From Scatomonas sp963928055 (lineage in GTDB: Bacteria; Bacillota; Clostridia; Lachnospirales; Lachnospiraceae), in the NCBI GenBank assembly GCA_963928055.1, contig CAWVDN010000003.1, forward strand, positions 124,001 to 188,000: a DNA stretch of 64,000 nucleotides, in the 5' to 3' direction. The position numbers were made by a program, and so were the translations under genes. The notes below the pieces were generated by a model, which was not told the origin of the DNA, did no database searches, and saw only the letters and a program-made list of their open reading frames with translations. Positions 49,126 through 57,233 of the stretch are shown here, one piece after another (within the stretch, counting starts at the first letter, position 1; every line of letters begins with the position of its first letter).

Positions 49126-49747
49126 AAAATACGCGGTTCTGCCGCTGGCCGTCCTTCTGCTCCTCTGGGGCTGCGGCGGGACGGAGCCGGAAAAACGGGC
49201 GTTTCCCCTGGCGGTTTCCGTGGACGCGGAGGGGGACGACTTTCTGGTCACCTACGCCATGGCGGATCTGCCCCTGATGACCGGACAGGGAAAGGATCCG
49301 GGTGGGAGCGGAGAAGAACAGGATACCGGCAGCCGTTTCCGGGGACAGGATTTTCAGGAGATCCGGCAGAAATACCGGGACAGCCAGGAGTACCTGCTGG
49401 ATCTTGGCCATGTAAAAGCGCTGATCCTGGGGGACAGCCTTCTGGAAAATCGGGAAAAACGGGAAGAATTGTTTCGGGAAATAGAGAAGAGCCCGGTACT
49501 CGGCAAAAACCTGTATCTGTTCCGGGCGGCCAAGCCGGAACAGATCATGGCCCAGAACGGGAAAGAAAAGGATTCCGTGGGGGAATTCCTGGCAGGCTTT
49601 TATGAAAATCAGAAGGATGGGGAGCGGCGGACGCCGGTGACCCTGGAGGATTTTTTCTATCAGTGGAGCAACCGGGGAGAGATCCCGCGGCTTCCCGTTC
49701 TGGAGTGTGAAGACGGCCAGATCTTTCTGCGGGAGTCCGGTGCATAA
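49091..49747 (+). CDS. GerA-type germinant receptor C subunit, short form
   Basis: The 218-residue lipoprotein (signal ending LLLLWGC) carries the first GerC domain (RAFPLAVSVDAEGDDFLVTYAMADL, GHVKALILGDSLL) but ends soon after it. Usual GerC proteins are near 370-400 residues with a second and third domain. Nothing downstream in another frame restores the missing part, so this looks like a naturally short form rather than a frameshift. It should still sit on the outer face of the inner spore membrane with the A and B subunits. Confidence 0.75.
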   Translation: MKKRMKNRKRDKKYAVLPLAVLLLLWGCGGTEPEKRAFPLAVSVDAEGDDFLVTYAMADLPLMTGQGKDPGGSGEEQDTGSRFRGQDFQEIRQKYRDSQEYLLDLGHVKALILGDSLLENREKREELFREIEKSPVLGKNLYLFRAAKPEQIMAQNGKEKDSVGEFLAGFYENQKDGERRTPVTLEDFFYQWSNRGEIPRLPVLECEDGQIFLRESGA

Positions 49748-49799
49748 AAGCGTCTGCTTTCGGCAATCCTCTGAACAGGACAGAAAGGGGAGAAAAGTC

Positions 49800-50477
49800 A
49801 TGAAAGTTCCGAGGATCAGAAACTACGCGGTGAATATCGGGAAAAAGACCGCCGCTCTTCTGAAGAGCAGGCGGTTCTGGATCCGAAATCTGGCGGCCAT
49901 GGCCGCTTTTACAGCCCTTACAGCGGCGGCCCTCCGGGCGCATATGGAGATGACGGAAGAAAGGGCGGCCCAGGCGGAACTGGCCGCGTCGGTGATCCGT
50001 TTCCGGGTCCTGGCGGACAGCGACCGGCAGAAGGATCAGGAGGTGAAGCTGGCGGTGCGGGACGCTCTGCTGGAGCGGATGGGGGATCTTCTGCAGGGGG
50101 CGGAGACGGCGGAAGATACCCGCCGGCTTCTGGAGGAGAATCTGGATACCCTGCGGCAGGAGGCGGAGACGGCCGTCCGCAGGGAGGGGAGCGGCGTGCC
50201 GGTGTCACTGGAACTGACCAGAGATGAATTCCCGCTGCGGGTTTACGGGGATCTGCGGTTTCCGGCGGGAGAGTACGAAACCCTGCGGGTCACCCTGGGA
50301 AGCGGCAGCGGCCGCAACTGGTGGTGCCTGCTCTTTCCCTCCCTCTGCTTTCAGGACGCTCTGCGGCCGGTTTTATCCGGCGAGGGGGAGCGGAAGCTGA
50401 AATATGTGCTCAGCGATGAAACTTACGACCGGATCCTGCAAAAAGAAAAGGTTTCCATAGGATTTCTCTGGTTTTAA
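49800..50477 (+). CDS. spoIIR: Stage II sporulation protein R
   Basis: The 225-residue protein has one N-terminal membrane/signal segment (about 31-48) and the SpoIIR core: ASVIRFRVLADSDRQKDQEVKLAVRDALL near 60 and SGRNWWCLLFPSLCF near 180. SpoIIR is made in the forespore, secreted to the intermembrane space, and triggers SpoIIGA to process pro-sigma-E. ATG 49800 behind AAAGGGGAG is the start; the upstream part of the frame overlaps the GerC gene. Confidence 0.9.
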   Translation: MKVPRIRNYAVNIGKKTAALLKSRRFWIRNLAAMAAFTALTAAALRAHMEMTEERAAQAELAASVIRFRVLADSDRQKDQEVKLAVRDALLERMGDLLQGAETAEDTRRLLEENLDTLRQEAETAVRREGSGVPVSLELTRDEFPLRVYGDLRFPAGEYETLRVTLGSGSGRNWWCLLFPSLCFQDALRPVLSGEGERKLKYVLSDETYDRILQKEKVSIGFLWF

Positions 50478-50521
50478 CAGGAAAAGTGTGGTAAGCTATT
50501 AACATCTGTGAGGAGGAAAGT

Positions 50522-51337
50522 ATGAGCTTAGAAAAAAACGCGCCCATAGGAGTCTTCGATTCAGGTGTTGGCGGGCTGACCGTAGTGAGGGAGATCATGC
50601 GGAACCTGCCGGAGGAAAGGATCGTATATTTCGGCGATACGGCCAGGGTGCCTTACGGAAGCAAATCCAAGTCCACGGTACTCCGGTATTCCCGGCAGAT
50701 CGTGCGGTTCCTGGAAACCCGGAAGGTGAAAGCCATTGTGGTGGCCTGCAATACGGCCAGCGCCCTGGCCCTGGATACCATTGAAAAGGAGATCGAGCTT
50801 CCCATTCTGGGGGTGGTGAAGCCGGGGGCTGCCGTGGCGGTCAAAACCACCCGCAAGAAACGGGTGGGGGTCATTGCCACGGAAAGTACCATCAACAGCC
50901 ATCTGTACCGCACCCTGATCCAGGAAGAGGATCCGGAGATCACCGTCTTTGGAAAGCCGTGTCCCCTGTTTGTTCCCCTGGTGGAGGAGGGCTGGACCAA
51001 GGATCCCATTACCCGGCAGGTGGCCTGCCGCTACCTGGGAGAACTGCTGGATAAGGACATCGACACTCTGATCATGGGCTGTACCCATTATCCCCTGCTT
51101 CGATCCCTGCTCCGGGAGATCCTGGGAGACCGGGTGGCGCTGGTTAACCCTGCCTACGAGACGGCCCAGGCCCTGAAAAGAATGCTGGAAAGCATGGATC
51201 TGCGGAACAGCGGCGGGGACGGAGATAAATACCGCTTTTTTACCAGCGACGCCGCGGAACGGTTCGACACGTTCGCGGGCTCTATCCTGCCCTGCCCGGT
51301 GCCGCCTGCGGAACAGATACATATAGAAGAATACTGA
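50522..51337 (+). CDS. murI: Glutamate racemase
   Basis: The 271-residue protein has IGVFDSGVGGLTV (Asp and Ser of the active site), catalytic Cys in VVACNTASA and the second Cys in MGCTHYPLL. It makes D-glutamate for peptidoglycan. RBS GAGGAGG. The DUF1934 gene follows after 14 bases. Confidence 0.95.
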   Translation: MSLEKNAPIGVFDSGVGGLTVVREIMRNLPEERIVYFGDTARVPYGSKSKSTVLRYSRQIVRFLETRKVKAIVVACNTASALALDTIEKEIELPILGVVKPGAAVAVKTTRKKRVGVIATESTINSHLYRTLIQEEDPEITVFGKPCPLFVPLVEEGWTKDPITRQVACRYLGELLDKDIDTLIMGCTHYPLLRSLLREILGDRVALVNPAYETAQALKRMLESMDLRNSGGDGDKYRFFTSDAAERFDTFAGSILPCPVPPAEQIHIEEY

Positions 51338-51351
51338 AGAGGAAGCAGTCA

Positions 51352-51804
51352 ATGGAAAAAGATGTGATCATAACCATCCGGGGGCTTCAGTTCGTCCAGG
51401 GCGATGACGAGATGGAGCCGGTGGAAGTAGTGACCCCCGGGGAATACTATAAAAAGAACGGCCAGCATTATCTGCTCTTTGAGGAGAGCGTAGAGGGATT
51501 CGGGGAAACCACCCACAACGTCATGAAGTTCCGGCCGGATCATCTGGAAGTGCGGAAAAAGGGCCTGATCAATGTGCACATGATCTTTGAGGAGAAGAAA
51601 AAGACCCTGTCTTACTATCAGACCCCCTACGGCGTCATGAACATGGGGATCGCGGCCACCAGCATCCAGCTGGAGGAACAGAAGGATAATATCGACATGC
51701 GGGTAGATTACGCCCTGAACCTGAACGAGAATTATGTGGCGGACTGCACGATCTTTATGAATGTCAAGTCCAGGGATTCCGGGGAGTTTACCCTGGAGTC
51801 GTAG
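51352..51804 (+). CDS. DUF1934 beta-barrel protein (YwiB family)
   Basis: The 150-residue protein matches DUF1934: VIITIRGLQ, ITPGEYYKKNGQHYLLFEES-type centre, and GVMNMGIAATSIQLEEQKDNIDMRVDYALNLNE. The family has a calycin-like barrel and often lies beside murI or argS in Clostridia, as here. Function unknown. Confidence 0.87.
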   Translation: MEKDVIITIRGLQFVQGDDEMEPVEVVTPGEYYKKNGQHYLLFEESVEGFGETTHNVMKFRPDHLEVRKKGLINVHMIFEEKKKTLSYYQTPYGVMNMGIAATSIQLEEQKDNIDMRVDYALNLNENYVADCTIFMNVKSRDSGEFTLES

Positions 51805-51907
51805 GGGACAGAAAAAGACCGGCGCCGCAATAGCGTCAAACTATCTCTTTCTGTTTTCGGGCCTGGCTCCGGATGAATTCTCATCTGTCTTGTAATGGCC
51901 GACAAAA

Positions 51908-52186
51908 TACCGGAATTTAGACAAAATCTTATTTTATACGGTATTCTGCCGGCTTTTACTACGGGCATTTCAGGGAACACTCAAAATCTTCCGGTAGCCT
52001 TTTACGGGCGATTGGAAGAAATCTCGATTCTTCCGGTATTCGACTACCGTACATTTCGAAAGGATCCCAGGGGTACCCGTACTTCCCCCTGTGTATCTAC
52101 CGTAATTTCCAAGGAATCTCAAAGCCACCCGTATTTCCCTGGGTTTTCCTACTGTAAGGCTGAGAAAACCCCATAATCTGCCCGTA
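51908..52186. repeat. Period-53 array, long copy with an inversion point
   Basis: Twelve short cores occur: TACCGG 51908, TACGGTA 51937, TACGGGCA 51960, CCGGTAG 51991, TACGGGCG 52003, CCGGTA 52033, TACCGTA 52045, TACCCGTA 52074, TACCGTA 52098, ACCCGTA 52127, TACTGTA 52150, CCCGTA 52181. From 52045 on, gaps alternate close to 29 and 24, a period of 53, and the cores are the reverse complements of those in the first part. The flip lies near 52040, next to small hairpins (GGAAGAA/TTCTTCC 52014-52034, CGGTA/TACCG 52034-52049). Confidence 0.7.
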
Positions 52187-52255
52187 TCCCGTCAGTGGTG
52201 TGATGCCTGCAGCAGGCTGAACGGCATCCCCTGATCTTTTTCAGGCATAAAAAGA

Positions 52256-52310
52256 GAGCCCCTGCTCCACAGATTTTCCATCTCTCATCTGTTTCGCAAC
52301 GGCTCCTTTT
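52256..52310. terminator. Conserved-stem hairpin, copy F (bidirectional terminator)
   Basis: GAGCCCCTGCTCCACAGA (52256-52273) pairs with TCTGTTTCGCAACGGCTC (52288-52305). CTTTTT follows on the plus strand and CTTTTTATG on the minus strand. It lies between two convergent genes. About 60 bases before it also match those before copy E (CCTGCAGCAG, CCTGATCTTTT). Confidence 0.75.
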
Positions 52311-52323
52311 TGTTCGTCGTTTT

Positions 52324-52779
52324 TTACAGTTCGCCTCGGCCCTTCCGCAGAAGACGGTTGAAGGCGCTTTCTTTTTTCTGTTTCTTTTTGGGAATATCCA
52401 GCGGTCCGCGGATGCCCCGGGCCCCCACGATGTACAGGCCGCTGACGGTAGCTTTGATCTCCTTTTTGATGGGGATCACTTCATAGACCTTGGCGTCCGC
52501 GATAAAAGTCATGATCTTGGGACCTACTTTTGCCTTGACGATGGGGAGCTTTGCCCTGCGCATCATTTTGGGCGTCTGATCGATCACCATCTGAGGAAGT
52601 CCTGAATCCTTGATCCGCAGTTTCTTTTTATCAATGACCAGCATGGATATGACCTGCTTGGACGCTTCAATCTGCTCTTCCTGTTCTGCCTGTCGTTTTC
52701 TGGCCTTTTTGCCAAGGATCACCAGAACAATGATCACCGCGGCGATCGCGGCAAGGATAATGAGCCAAATCCACCACAT
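52324..52779 (-). CDS. Single-span membrane-anchored protein, unknown
   Basis: The 151-residue protein has an N-terminal membrane helix (MWWIWLIILAAIAAVIIVLVILG), a Lys/Arg/Glu-rich stretch and a compact basic domain (MLVIDKKKLRIKDSGLPQMVIDQTPKMM...VGPKIMTFIADAKVYEVIPIKKEIKATVSGLYI). The domain should face the cytoplasm and resembles a small beta barrel. I do not recognise a named family. ATG 52779 behind AGGAGG is the start, not the earlier in-frame ATG. Confidence 0.65.
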   Translation of the reverse strand: MWWIWLIILAAIAAVIIVLVILGKKARKRQAEQEEQIEASKQVISMLVIDKKKLRIKDSGLPQMVIDQTPKMMRRAKLPIVKAKVGPKIMTFIADAKVYEVIPIKKEIKATVSGLYIVGARGIRGPLDIPKKKQKKESAFNRLLRKGRGEL

Positions 52780-52923
52780 GTTACAACCTCCTATGCATTT
52801 TCCTTCCATATTCTAACATCTATTTTCGCAAAAGGCAAGGCAGTATTGCCTGGAAATAAGAAGCCGTGGTATAATGATTGCACATACGTGCAATCCAGCC
52901 CGGTGCCCGGGCTGCTCCGCGAA

Positions 52924-52992
52924 GCGGAGATTATACCGGAAAGCCACGGCCAGGAAAGAAAATGCCGCCGGGCGGAGATGATACTGGAAAGC
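52924..52992 (+). repeat. Imperfect direct repeat in the leader of the deacetylase-like gene
   Basis: GCGGAGATTATACCGGAAAG (52924) recurs as GCGGAGATGATACTGGAAAG (52972), 48 bases apart, shortly before the start at 53013. A GC palindrome (CAGCCCGG/CCGGGCTG near 52897-52920) precedes them. Confidence 0.6.
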
Positions 52993-53012
52993 AAGGAACG
53001 AAAGGGAACAGT

Positions 53013-53963
53013 ATGGCGGACAACGAGAAAAAACTTTCGGAAGCGGAACTGAAAAAAAGACGGCAGGCCCGGAGAGAAAGGGAAAAGCAGCGGCAGGAGA
53101 TGCGGCGGCGCAGAAAGAGGAAGGTATTGATCCTTCGGGGAGCGCTGGCTCTGGTCTGCGTTCTGGGCGTGGTGCTGATCCTGACAGGGGTGTCCTCCGC
53201 CCTCCGGGGCGGAAGCCGGAGCGCCGTAGGCGCGGCAGGGGCTCCCGACGAGGTACCGGCCTCGGAAGTCCGGCATTTTTCTTTTACAGCCGATTTGCCG
53301 GAGGAGGAGTTCGGAAGGATCCTGGAGGACCTGTATCAGAGAGGATATGTGCTGGTGGATATCCATCAGCTGGCCGCGGAGGACAGGGACGGAAATCTTG
53401 TGCAGGGGAGTTTTCCGCTGAAGGAGGGGCAGACGCCCTTTGTGCTGTCCCTGCGGGACTTCACCCTGGCCCAGGAAGAGGATCCTCTTGTGAACTGCCT
53501 GGAAGCTTTTCTGAAAGAACACCGGGACTTTTCCTATAAGAAGGCCCGGGGCCTGCTGGGCCTTTCCAAGGGCTTTGCCGGGGATCTGGGGGAAGAGGAG
53601 CGGAAAGAAGCCCTGGAGGATCTGAAAGACCGGGGCTGGAGCCTGGCCAGCTGCGGCTATGAGGACGTCAGCTACGGCAGTGAGCTTTCCCTGGTGCAGG
53701 AAGACGCGGAACAGTGGAAGACACAGGTGGAACCCTACGCAGGGGAGACGGATGTGCTGATCTTCCCGGAGCAGACAGATCTGGGAAGCTGGAGCAGCTA
53801 CGGCACGGAGGATCCCAAATATACCTATCTCCGGGGCCTGGGATTCCGGTATTTCTGCGTGGAGGATGCCAACCCCAGCTTCGTCCAGGTAGGGGAGGAC
53901 TTCGTCCATCAGGGGATCCGCGAGATCGACAGCTATCAGGAGTACACGGAACTGATGCAGTAA
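53013..53963 (+). CDS. Polysaccharide-deacetylase-like protein, probably catalytically degenerate
   Basis: The 316-residue protein has a very basic cytoplasmic N-terminus (about 35 residues, mostly Lys, Arg and Glu), one membrane segment (about 38-58) and an external domain that follows a NodB-like family. EEEFGRILEDLYQRGYVLVDIHQLA and LKEGQTPFVLSLRDF match its usual LPEGKKPxVLSxDD. The Asp pair and His residues needed for metal-dependent deacetylation are not in their usual places, so it may bind rather than modify wall polysaccharide. ATG 53013 follows AAAGGGAAC. Confidence 0.65.
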   Translation: MADNEKKLSEAELKKRRQARREREKQRQEMRRRRKRKVLILRGALALVCVLGVVLILTGVSSALRGGSRSAVGAAGAPDEVPASEVRHFSFTADLPEEEFGRILEDLYQRGYVLVDIHQLAAEDRDGNLVQGSFPLKEGQTPFVLSLRDFTLAQEEDPLVNCLEAFLKEHRDFSYKKARGLLGLSKGFAGDLGEEERKEALEDLKDRGWSLASCGYEDVSYGSELSLVQEDAEQWKTQVEPYAGETDVLIFPEQTDLGSWSSYGTEDPKYTYLRGLGFRYFCVEDANPSFVQVGEDFVHQGIREIDSYQEYTELMQ

Positions 53964-54084
53964 AAACCCGCGGGAACGGACGCGAAAAAAAGAAGGCTTC
54001 CCTTTTGGGAAAGTTTGTGGTATGATAAATAAGGTTTCATTTTCGTTCCGGTCCCGGAAAGGGCGGAACAGGAGAGGAAAAGGC

Positions 54085-55260
54085 ATGAAGGGAAAACAGC
54101 TGGCTGCTGCCATCTGTCTGGCTGCGGTCGTGGTTCTGGCCGGGTGCAGCGGACAGGAAGACGGCAGGACGGAAAAGGAAAGCAGCGTATCTTCCGGTTC
54201 CGGCGGCGGGGCCGCGGAAGGAATTTCCGGAACTTCAGAAGAAGCCGGGGAGGATTCCGGGGAAGAGGTTCCCTTTGTGGAAGGCGCTTATGAACTGGCT
54301 GACTGCATTCAGCTGGGGGATTACCGGGGCCTGGAGCTCACCAGGGCTTCAGTGGAAGTGACGCAGGAGGATGTGGACAGCTACATCCGCAGCATCGCCA
54401 CTCCGGAGGAAGTGTCGGATCCCCAGGCGGAGGCGCAGGAGGGAGACACAGTCAATATTGCCTTTGAGGGCAGGATCGACGGGGAGACCTTCCAGGGCGG
54501 CAGCAGCGAGAGCTACGATCTGGTATTGGGTTCCGGCAGGATGATCGATGGTTTTGAGGACGGGATCCTGGGCATGAAGACCGGGGAGAGCAGGGACCTT
54601 GACCTTGTGTTTCCCGAGAACTATCAGGAGGCCAGCCTGCAGGGACAGCCGGTGGTGTTTACCATTACTCTCAATTCCATCCGCAGAGTTCCGGAGATCA
54701 CGGATGCCTGGGTGGAGGAGTCTACCGGCGGTGAATTTTCCACGGCAGAAGACTACCGGGCTTCCATACGGGAAGGGCTGATCCAGAACCAGGAGGCCAG
54801 CGCCGCATACGCTATGCAGCAGGATGCCTGGAATCAGATCCATGAGGATTCCGTGTTCCTTCAGCTTCCGAAGGAGCTGGCGGACAAGGCGATGGAACAG
54901 TACGACTCCGACGCGGAGAGCGCGGCGGAAGCTTACGGCATGGAGCTGGAGGATTATCTGGCGGCCATGAATATGACCGAGGACACGTATCAGGAACAGC
55001 GGGAATGGTACGGAAGGGCCGCGGCGGAAAGCCGTCTGATGCTGGAAGCGCTGGTACAGGCGGAGGGCCTTACGGAAGAAAGCCCGGAATACCGGGCGGA
55101 GGTAGAAGAGCTGACGGAGGCCTACGGGGTGGATGAAGAAACCCTGCTGTCCAGCTACGGGGAAGACAGCGTCTGGGAATACGCCATGATGCAGGCGGTA
55201 CTGGACCGGATCCTGGATCAGGCAGTGATCACGGAGGAAAGCTCCGGGACAGCGGAATAA
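54085..55260 (+). CDS. Trigger-factor-like FKBP peptidyl-prolyl isomerase lipoprotein
   Basis: The 391-residue lipoprotein (signal ending VVVLAGC) has an acidic Ser/Gly linker. An FKBP-type domain follows (about 125-205, EGDTVNIAFEGRIDGETFQGGSSESYDLVLGSGRMIDGFEDGILGMKTGES), then a helical trigger-factor C-terminal domain with VFLQLPKELADKAMEQ. It would assist folding of exported proteins on the outer face of the membrane. It lacks the ribosome-binding domain of true trigger factor. ATG 54085 behind GGAGAGGAAA is the start. Confidence 0.85.
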   Translation: MKGKQLAAAICLAAVVVLAGCSGQEDGRTEKESSVSSGSGGGAAEGISGTSEEAGEDSGEEVPFVEGAYELADCIQLGDYRGLELTRASVEVTQEDVDSYIRSIATPEEVSDPQAEAQEGDTVNIAFEGRIDGETFQGGSSESYDLVLGSGRMIDGFEDGILGMKTGESRDLDLVFPENYQEASLQGQPVVFTITLNSIRRVPEITDAWVEESTGGEFSTAEDYRASIREGLIQNQEASAAYAMQQDAWNQIHEDSVFLQLPKELADKAMEQYDSDAESAAEAYGMELEDYLAAMNMTEDTYQEQREWYGRAAAESRLMLEALVQAEGLTEESPEYRAEVEELTEAYGVDEETLLSSYGEDSVWEYAMMQAVLDRILDQAVITEESSGTAE

Positions 55261-55274
55261 ATCCTATAGAAAGA

Positions 55275-55305
55275 AAGCTCTAGGGCCCGGAAGGGCCCGG
55301 GGCTT
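55275..55305 (+). terminator. GC hairpin between the PPIase gene and tRNA-Ala
   Basis: GGGCCC-GGAA-GGGCCC with outer AAGC/GCTT pairs. No T run follows on the plus strand, so its role is uncertain. Confidence 0.4.
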
Positions 55306-55322
55306 CAGAAAAAAACATATAT

Positions 55323-55395
55323 GGGCTCATAGCTCAGCTGGGAGAGCGTTCGGTTCGCATCCGAGAGGTCGAGGGTTCGAGTCCCTTTGGGTCCA
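55323..55395 (+). tRNA. tRNA-Ala (anticodon CGC)
   Basis: Acceptor GGGCTCA pairs with TGGGTCC (two wobble pairs), discriminator A. D arm TAGCTCAGCTGGGAGAGC, anticodon stem TTCGG/CCGAG-type around loop TTCGCAT, and T arm GAGGGTTCGAGTCCCTT are present. The 3' CCA is not encoded. Confidence 0.9.
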
Positions 55396-55469
55396 CTATT
55401 ACAGAAATCCGAACTTTGATCCGACAGGAGAGAAGTTCGGATTTCATTTTTAACAGGAAAGGATAAAGC

Positions 55470-56036
55470 ATGGATATTTTAAGCAGAGCCATAGAATTTG
55501 CCGCCGCCGCTTTTGACGGCAGCCGGCGGAAGGGGGCCGGAGAGCCCGCGGTCCTGCATTCCCTGGAGGCCGCGGTGATCGCGGGGACGCTGACGGGGGA
55601 TCAGGAGATCCTGGCGGCCGCCGCGCTTCACGATACTGTGGAGGACGCCGGCGTCAGTCTGGAGGAGATCCGGGAGAGCTTCGGCGGCCGGGTGGCCGCG
55701 CTGGTAGCCTCGGAGACAGAAAACAAGCGGCCGGGGATCCCTCCGGAGGAGTCCTGGAGAGTCCGCAAGGAGGAAGGCCTCCGCAGGCTTCAGGAGGCGG
55801 AGGAGCCGGGAGTGAAGATCCTGTATCTGGGGGATAAGCTGTCCAATCTGCGCTCTCTGTATCGGCTGCAGCAGGAGAGGGGAGAGCGGATGTGGGAGAT
55901 CTTTCACCAGCGGGACCCAAAGGCCCATCACTGGTACTACCGCTCTATCGCGGAGGCTCTTACGGGGCTGGAGGACACGGCGGCCTGGAAGGAATACGAT
56001 GAACTGATCAAAATCATCTTCAGGGAGGAAAGATAA
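55470..56036 (+). CDS. HD-domain (p)ppGpp-hydrolase-like protein
   Basis: The 188-residue protein is a stand-alone HD domain of the SpoT/MESH1 type: LHSLEAAVIA, AAALHDTVEDAGVSLEEIRESFG and ILYLGDKLSNLRSLY. There is no synthetase or regulatory domain, so it would only hydrolyse (p)ppGpp or a related nucleotide. It lies 75 bases after tRNA-Ala and 2 bases before the STAS-kinase gene, probably one operon. Confidence 0.82.
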   Translation: MDILSRAIEFAAAAFDGSRRKGAGEPAVLHSLEAAVIAGTLTGDQEILAAAALHDTVEDAGVSLEEIRESFGGRVAALVASETENKRPGIPPEESWRVRKEEGLRRLQEAEEPGVKILYLGDKLSNLRSLYRLQQERGERMWEIFHQRDPKAHHWYYRSIAEALTGLEDTAAWKEYDELIKIIFREER

Positions 56037-56038
56037 AA

Positions 56039-57217
56039 ATGAAGGTACAGATTTCTTGTGAAAACAGCGTTCTGCGCCTGGGTCTGGAGGGACGGATCGA
56101 TTCCTCCAACGCGCCGGCCATGGAAAAGGAGATCACGGAATATGCCGGTTCCCATCCCCATACCTCGGTGGTCATCGACGGGGAAAAACTGGAGTATATC
56201 TCCAGCGCCGGGCTGCGGGTGATCCTGCGGATCCGGAAAAATGATCCGCAGCTTAAGATCGTGAACGTTTCTTCCGAGGTATATGAAATCCTGGAAATGA
56301 CCGGGTTTACCGAGATGATGCCGGTGGAGAAGGCATACCGCCGGTTTTCCGTGGAGGGCTGCGAGGTCCTGGGCGAAGGCTCCAACGGCGTGGTTTACCG
56401 GTACGATCCGGACACGGTGGTGAAGGTTTACCGGAATCCCGACGCCCTGCCGGAGATCCGCCGGGAGCGGGAACTGGCCCGGAAGGCCCTGATCCTGGGG
56501 ATTCCCACGGCCATTCCCTACGACGTGGTGCGGGTGGGCGAGGGTTACGGCTCGGTCTTTGAGCTGCTGAACGCCAGATCCTTTTCCAAACTCATCGCCG
56601 CGGAGCCGGAAAAGCTGGATCTGTATGTGGAACAGTTCGTGGATCTGCTGCGGAAGATCCACAGTACCGAGGTGTCTCCGGAGGATATGACGGATATGAA
56701 GGCGGTGGCTCTGGACTGGGCGGATTTCCTGCAGGACTATCTGCCGGAGGAGCAGGGGGCGAAGCTGAAGGCTCTGATCCGGGCAGTGCCGGAACGGCAT
56801 ACCATGATCCACGGCGACTACCATACCAACAATGTGGAGGTGCAGGACGGAGAGGTGCTGCTCATCGATATGGACACCCTTTCCTTCGGTCATCCCGTCT
56901 TTGAGCTGGCCTCCATGTTTCTGGGCTTTGTGGGCTTCGGGGAAATGAACCGGGAGTCCGCGGAGAAATTCATGAAGCTTCCCTATGAGACCATGTGCCG
57001 GATCTGGAAAAAATCCCTGGCTCTGTATCTGGGGACCGAGGATCCGGAAAAGACCGGCAGCGTGGAGAAAAAGGCCATGGTGGTAGGGTATGCCCGGCTG
57101 ATGCGCCGGACCATCCGCCGCATGGGAACGGACAGCCGGGAAGGAGCCGCCATTATCGCCAGATGCAGGGCCCATCTGGAAGAACTGCTGGCGGAAGTAG
57201 ACTTCCTGGATTTCTGA
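56039..57217 (+). CDS. STAS domain fused to an aminoglycoside-phosphotransferase-type kinase
   Basis: The 392-residue protein has an N-terminal anti-sigma-factor-antagonist STAS domain (1-100) with the phosphorylatable Ser in YISSAGLRVIL. It continues into an APH/choline-kinase-type domain (110-390): VLGEGSNGVVYRYD, Lys in VVKVYR, catalytic MIHGDYHTNNVEV and LIDMDTLS. The kinase half resembles the TIGR02172 family. It could phosphorylate a small molecule or its own STAS partner. It shares an operon with the HD hydrolase before it. Confidence 0.83.
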   Translation: MKVQISCENSVLRLGLEGRIDSSNAPAMEKEITEYAGSHPHTSVVIDGEKLEYISSAGLRVILRIRKNDPQLKIVNVSSEVYEILEMTGFTEMMPVEKAYRRFSVEGCEVLGEGSNGVVYRYDPDTVVKVYRNPDALPEIRRERELARKALILGIPTAIPYDVVRVGEGYGSVFELLNARSFSKLIAAEPEKLDLYVEQFVDLLRKIHSTEVSPEDMTDMKAVALDWADFLQDYLPEEQGAKLKALIRAVPERHTMIHGDYHTNNVEVQDGEVLLIDMDTLSFGHPVFELASMFLGFVGFGEMNRESAEKFMKLPYETMCRIWKKSLALYLGTEDPEKTGSVEKKAMVVGYARLMRRTIRRMGTDSREGAAIIARCRAHLEELLAEVDFLDF

Positions 57218-57233
57218 AAAGAGGTTGAAGAGT

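Larger units (their letters stand above)
51805..52323. other. 519-base gene-free region between convergent genes, mostly repeat structure
   Basis: No convincing gene. It holds the period-53 array (51908-52186) and hairpin copy F (52256-52310). An open frame at 51895-52176 has no ribosome site and its product is explained by the repeats. Confidence 0.75.

Noticed and set aside
49707..49799. Longer N-terminus for SpoIIR
   Set aside because: It overlaps the GerC gene in another frame and lacks a ribosome site; ATG 49800 follows a good one.
51895..52176. 93-codon open frame after the DUF1934 gene
   Set aside because: No ribosome site, and its sequence is the repeat array.
51908..52186. CRISPR array
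   Set aside because: The repeated cores are only 6-9 bases, vary, and change orientation partway; there are no conserved 28-36 base repeats or cas genes.
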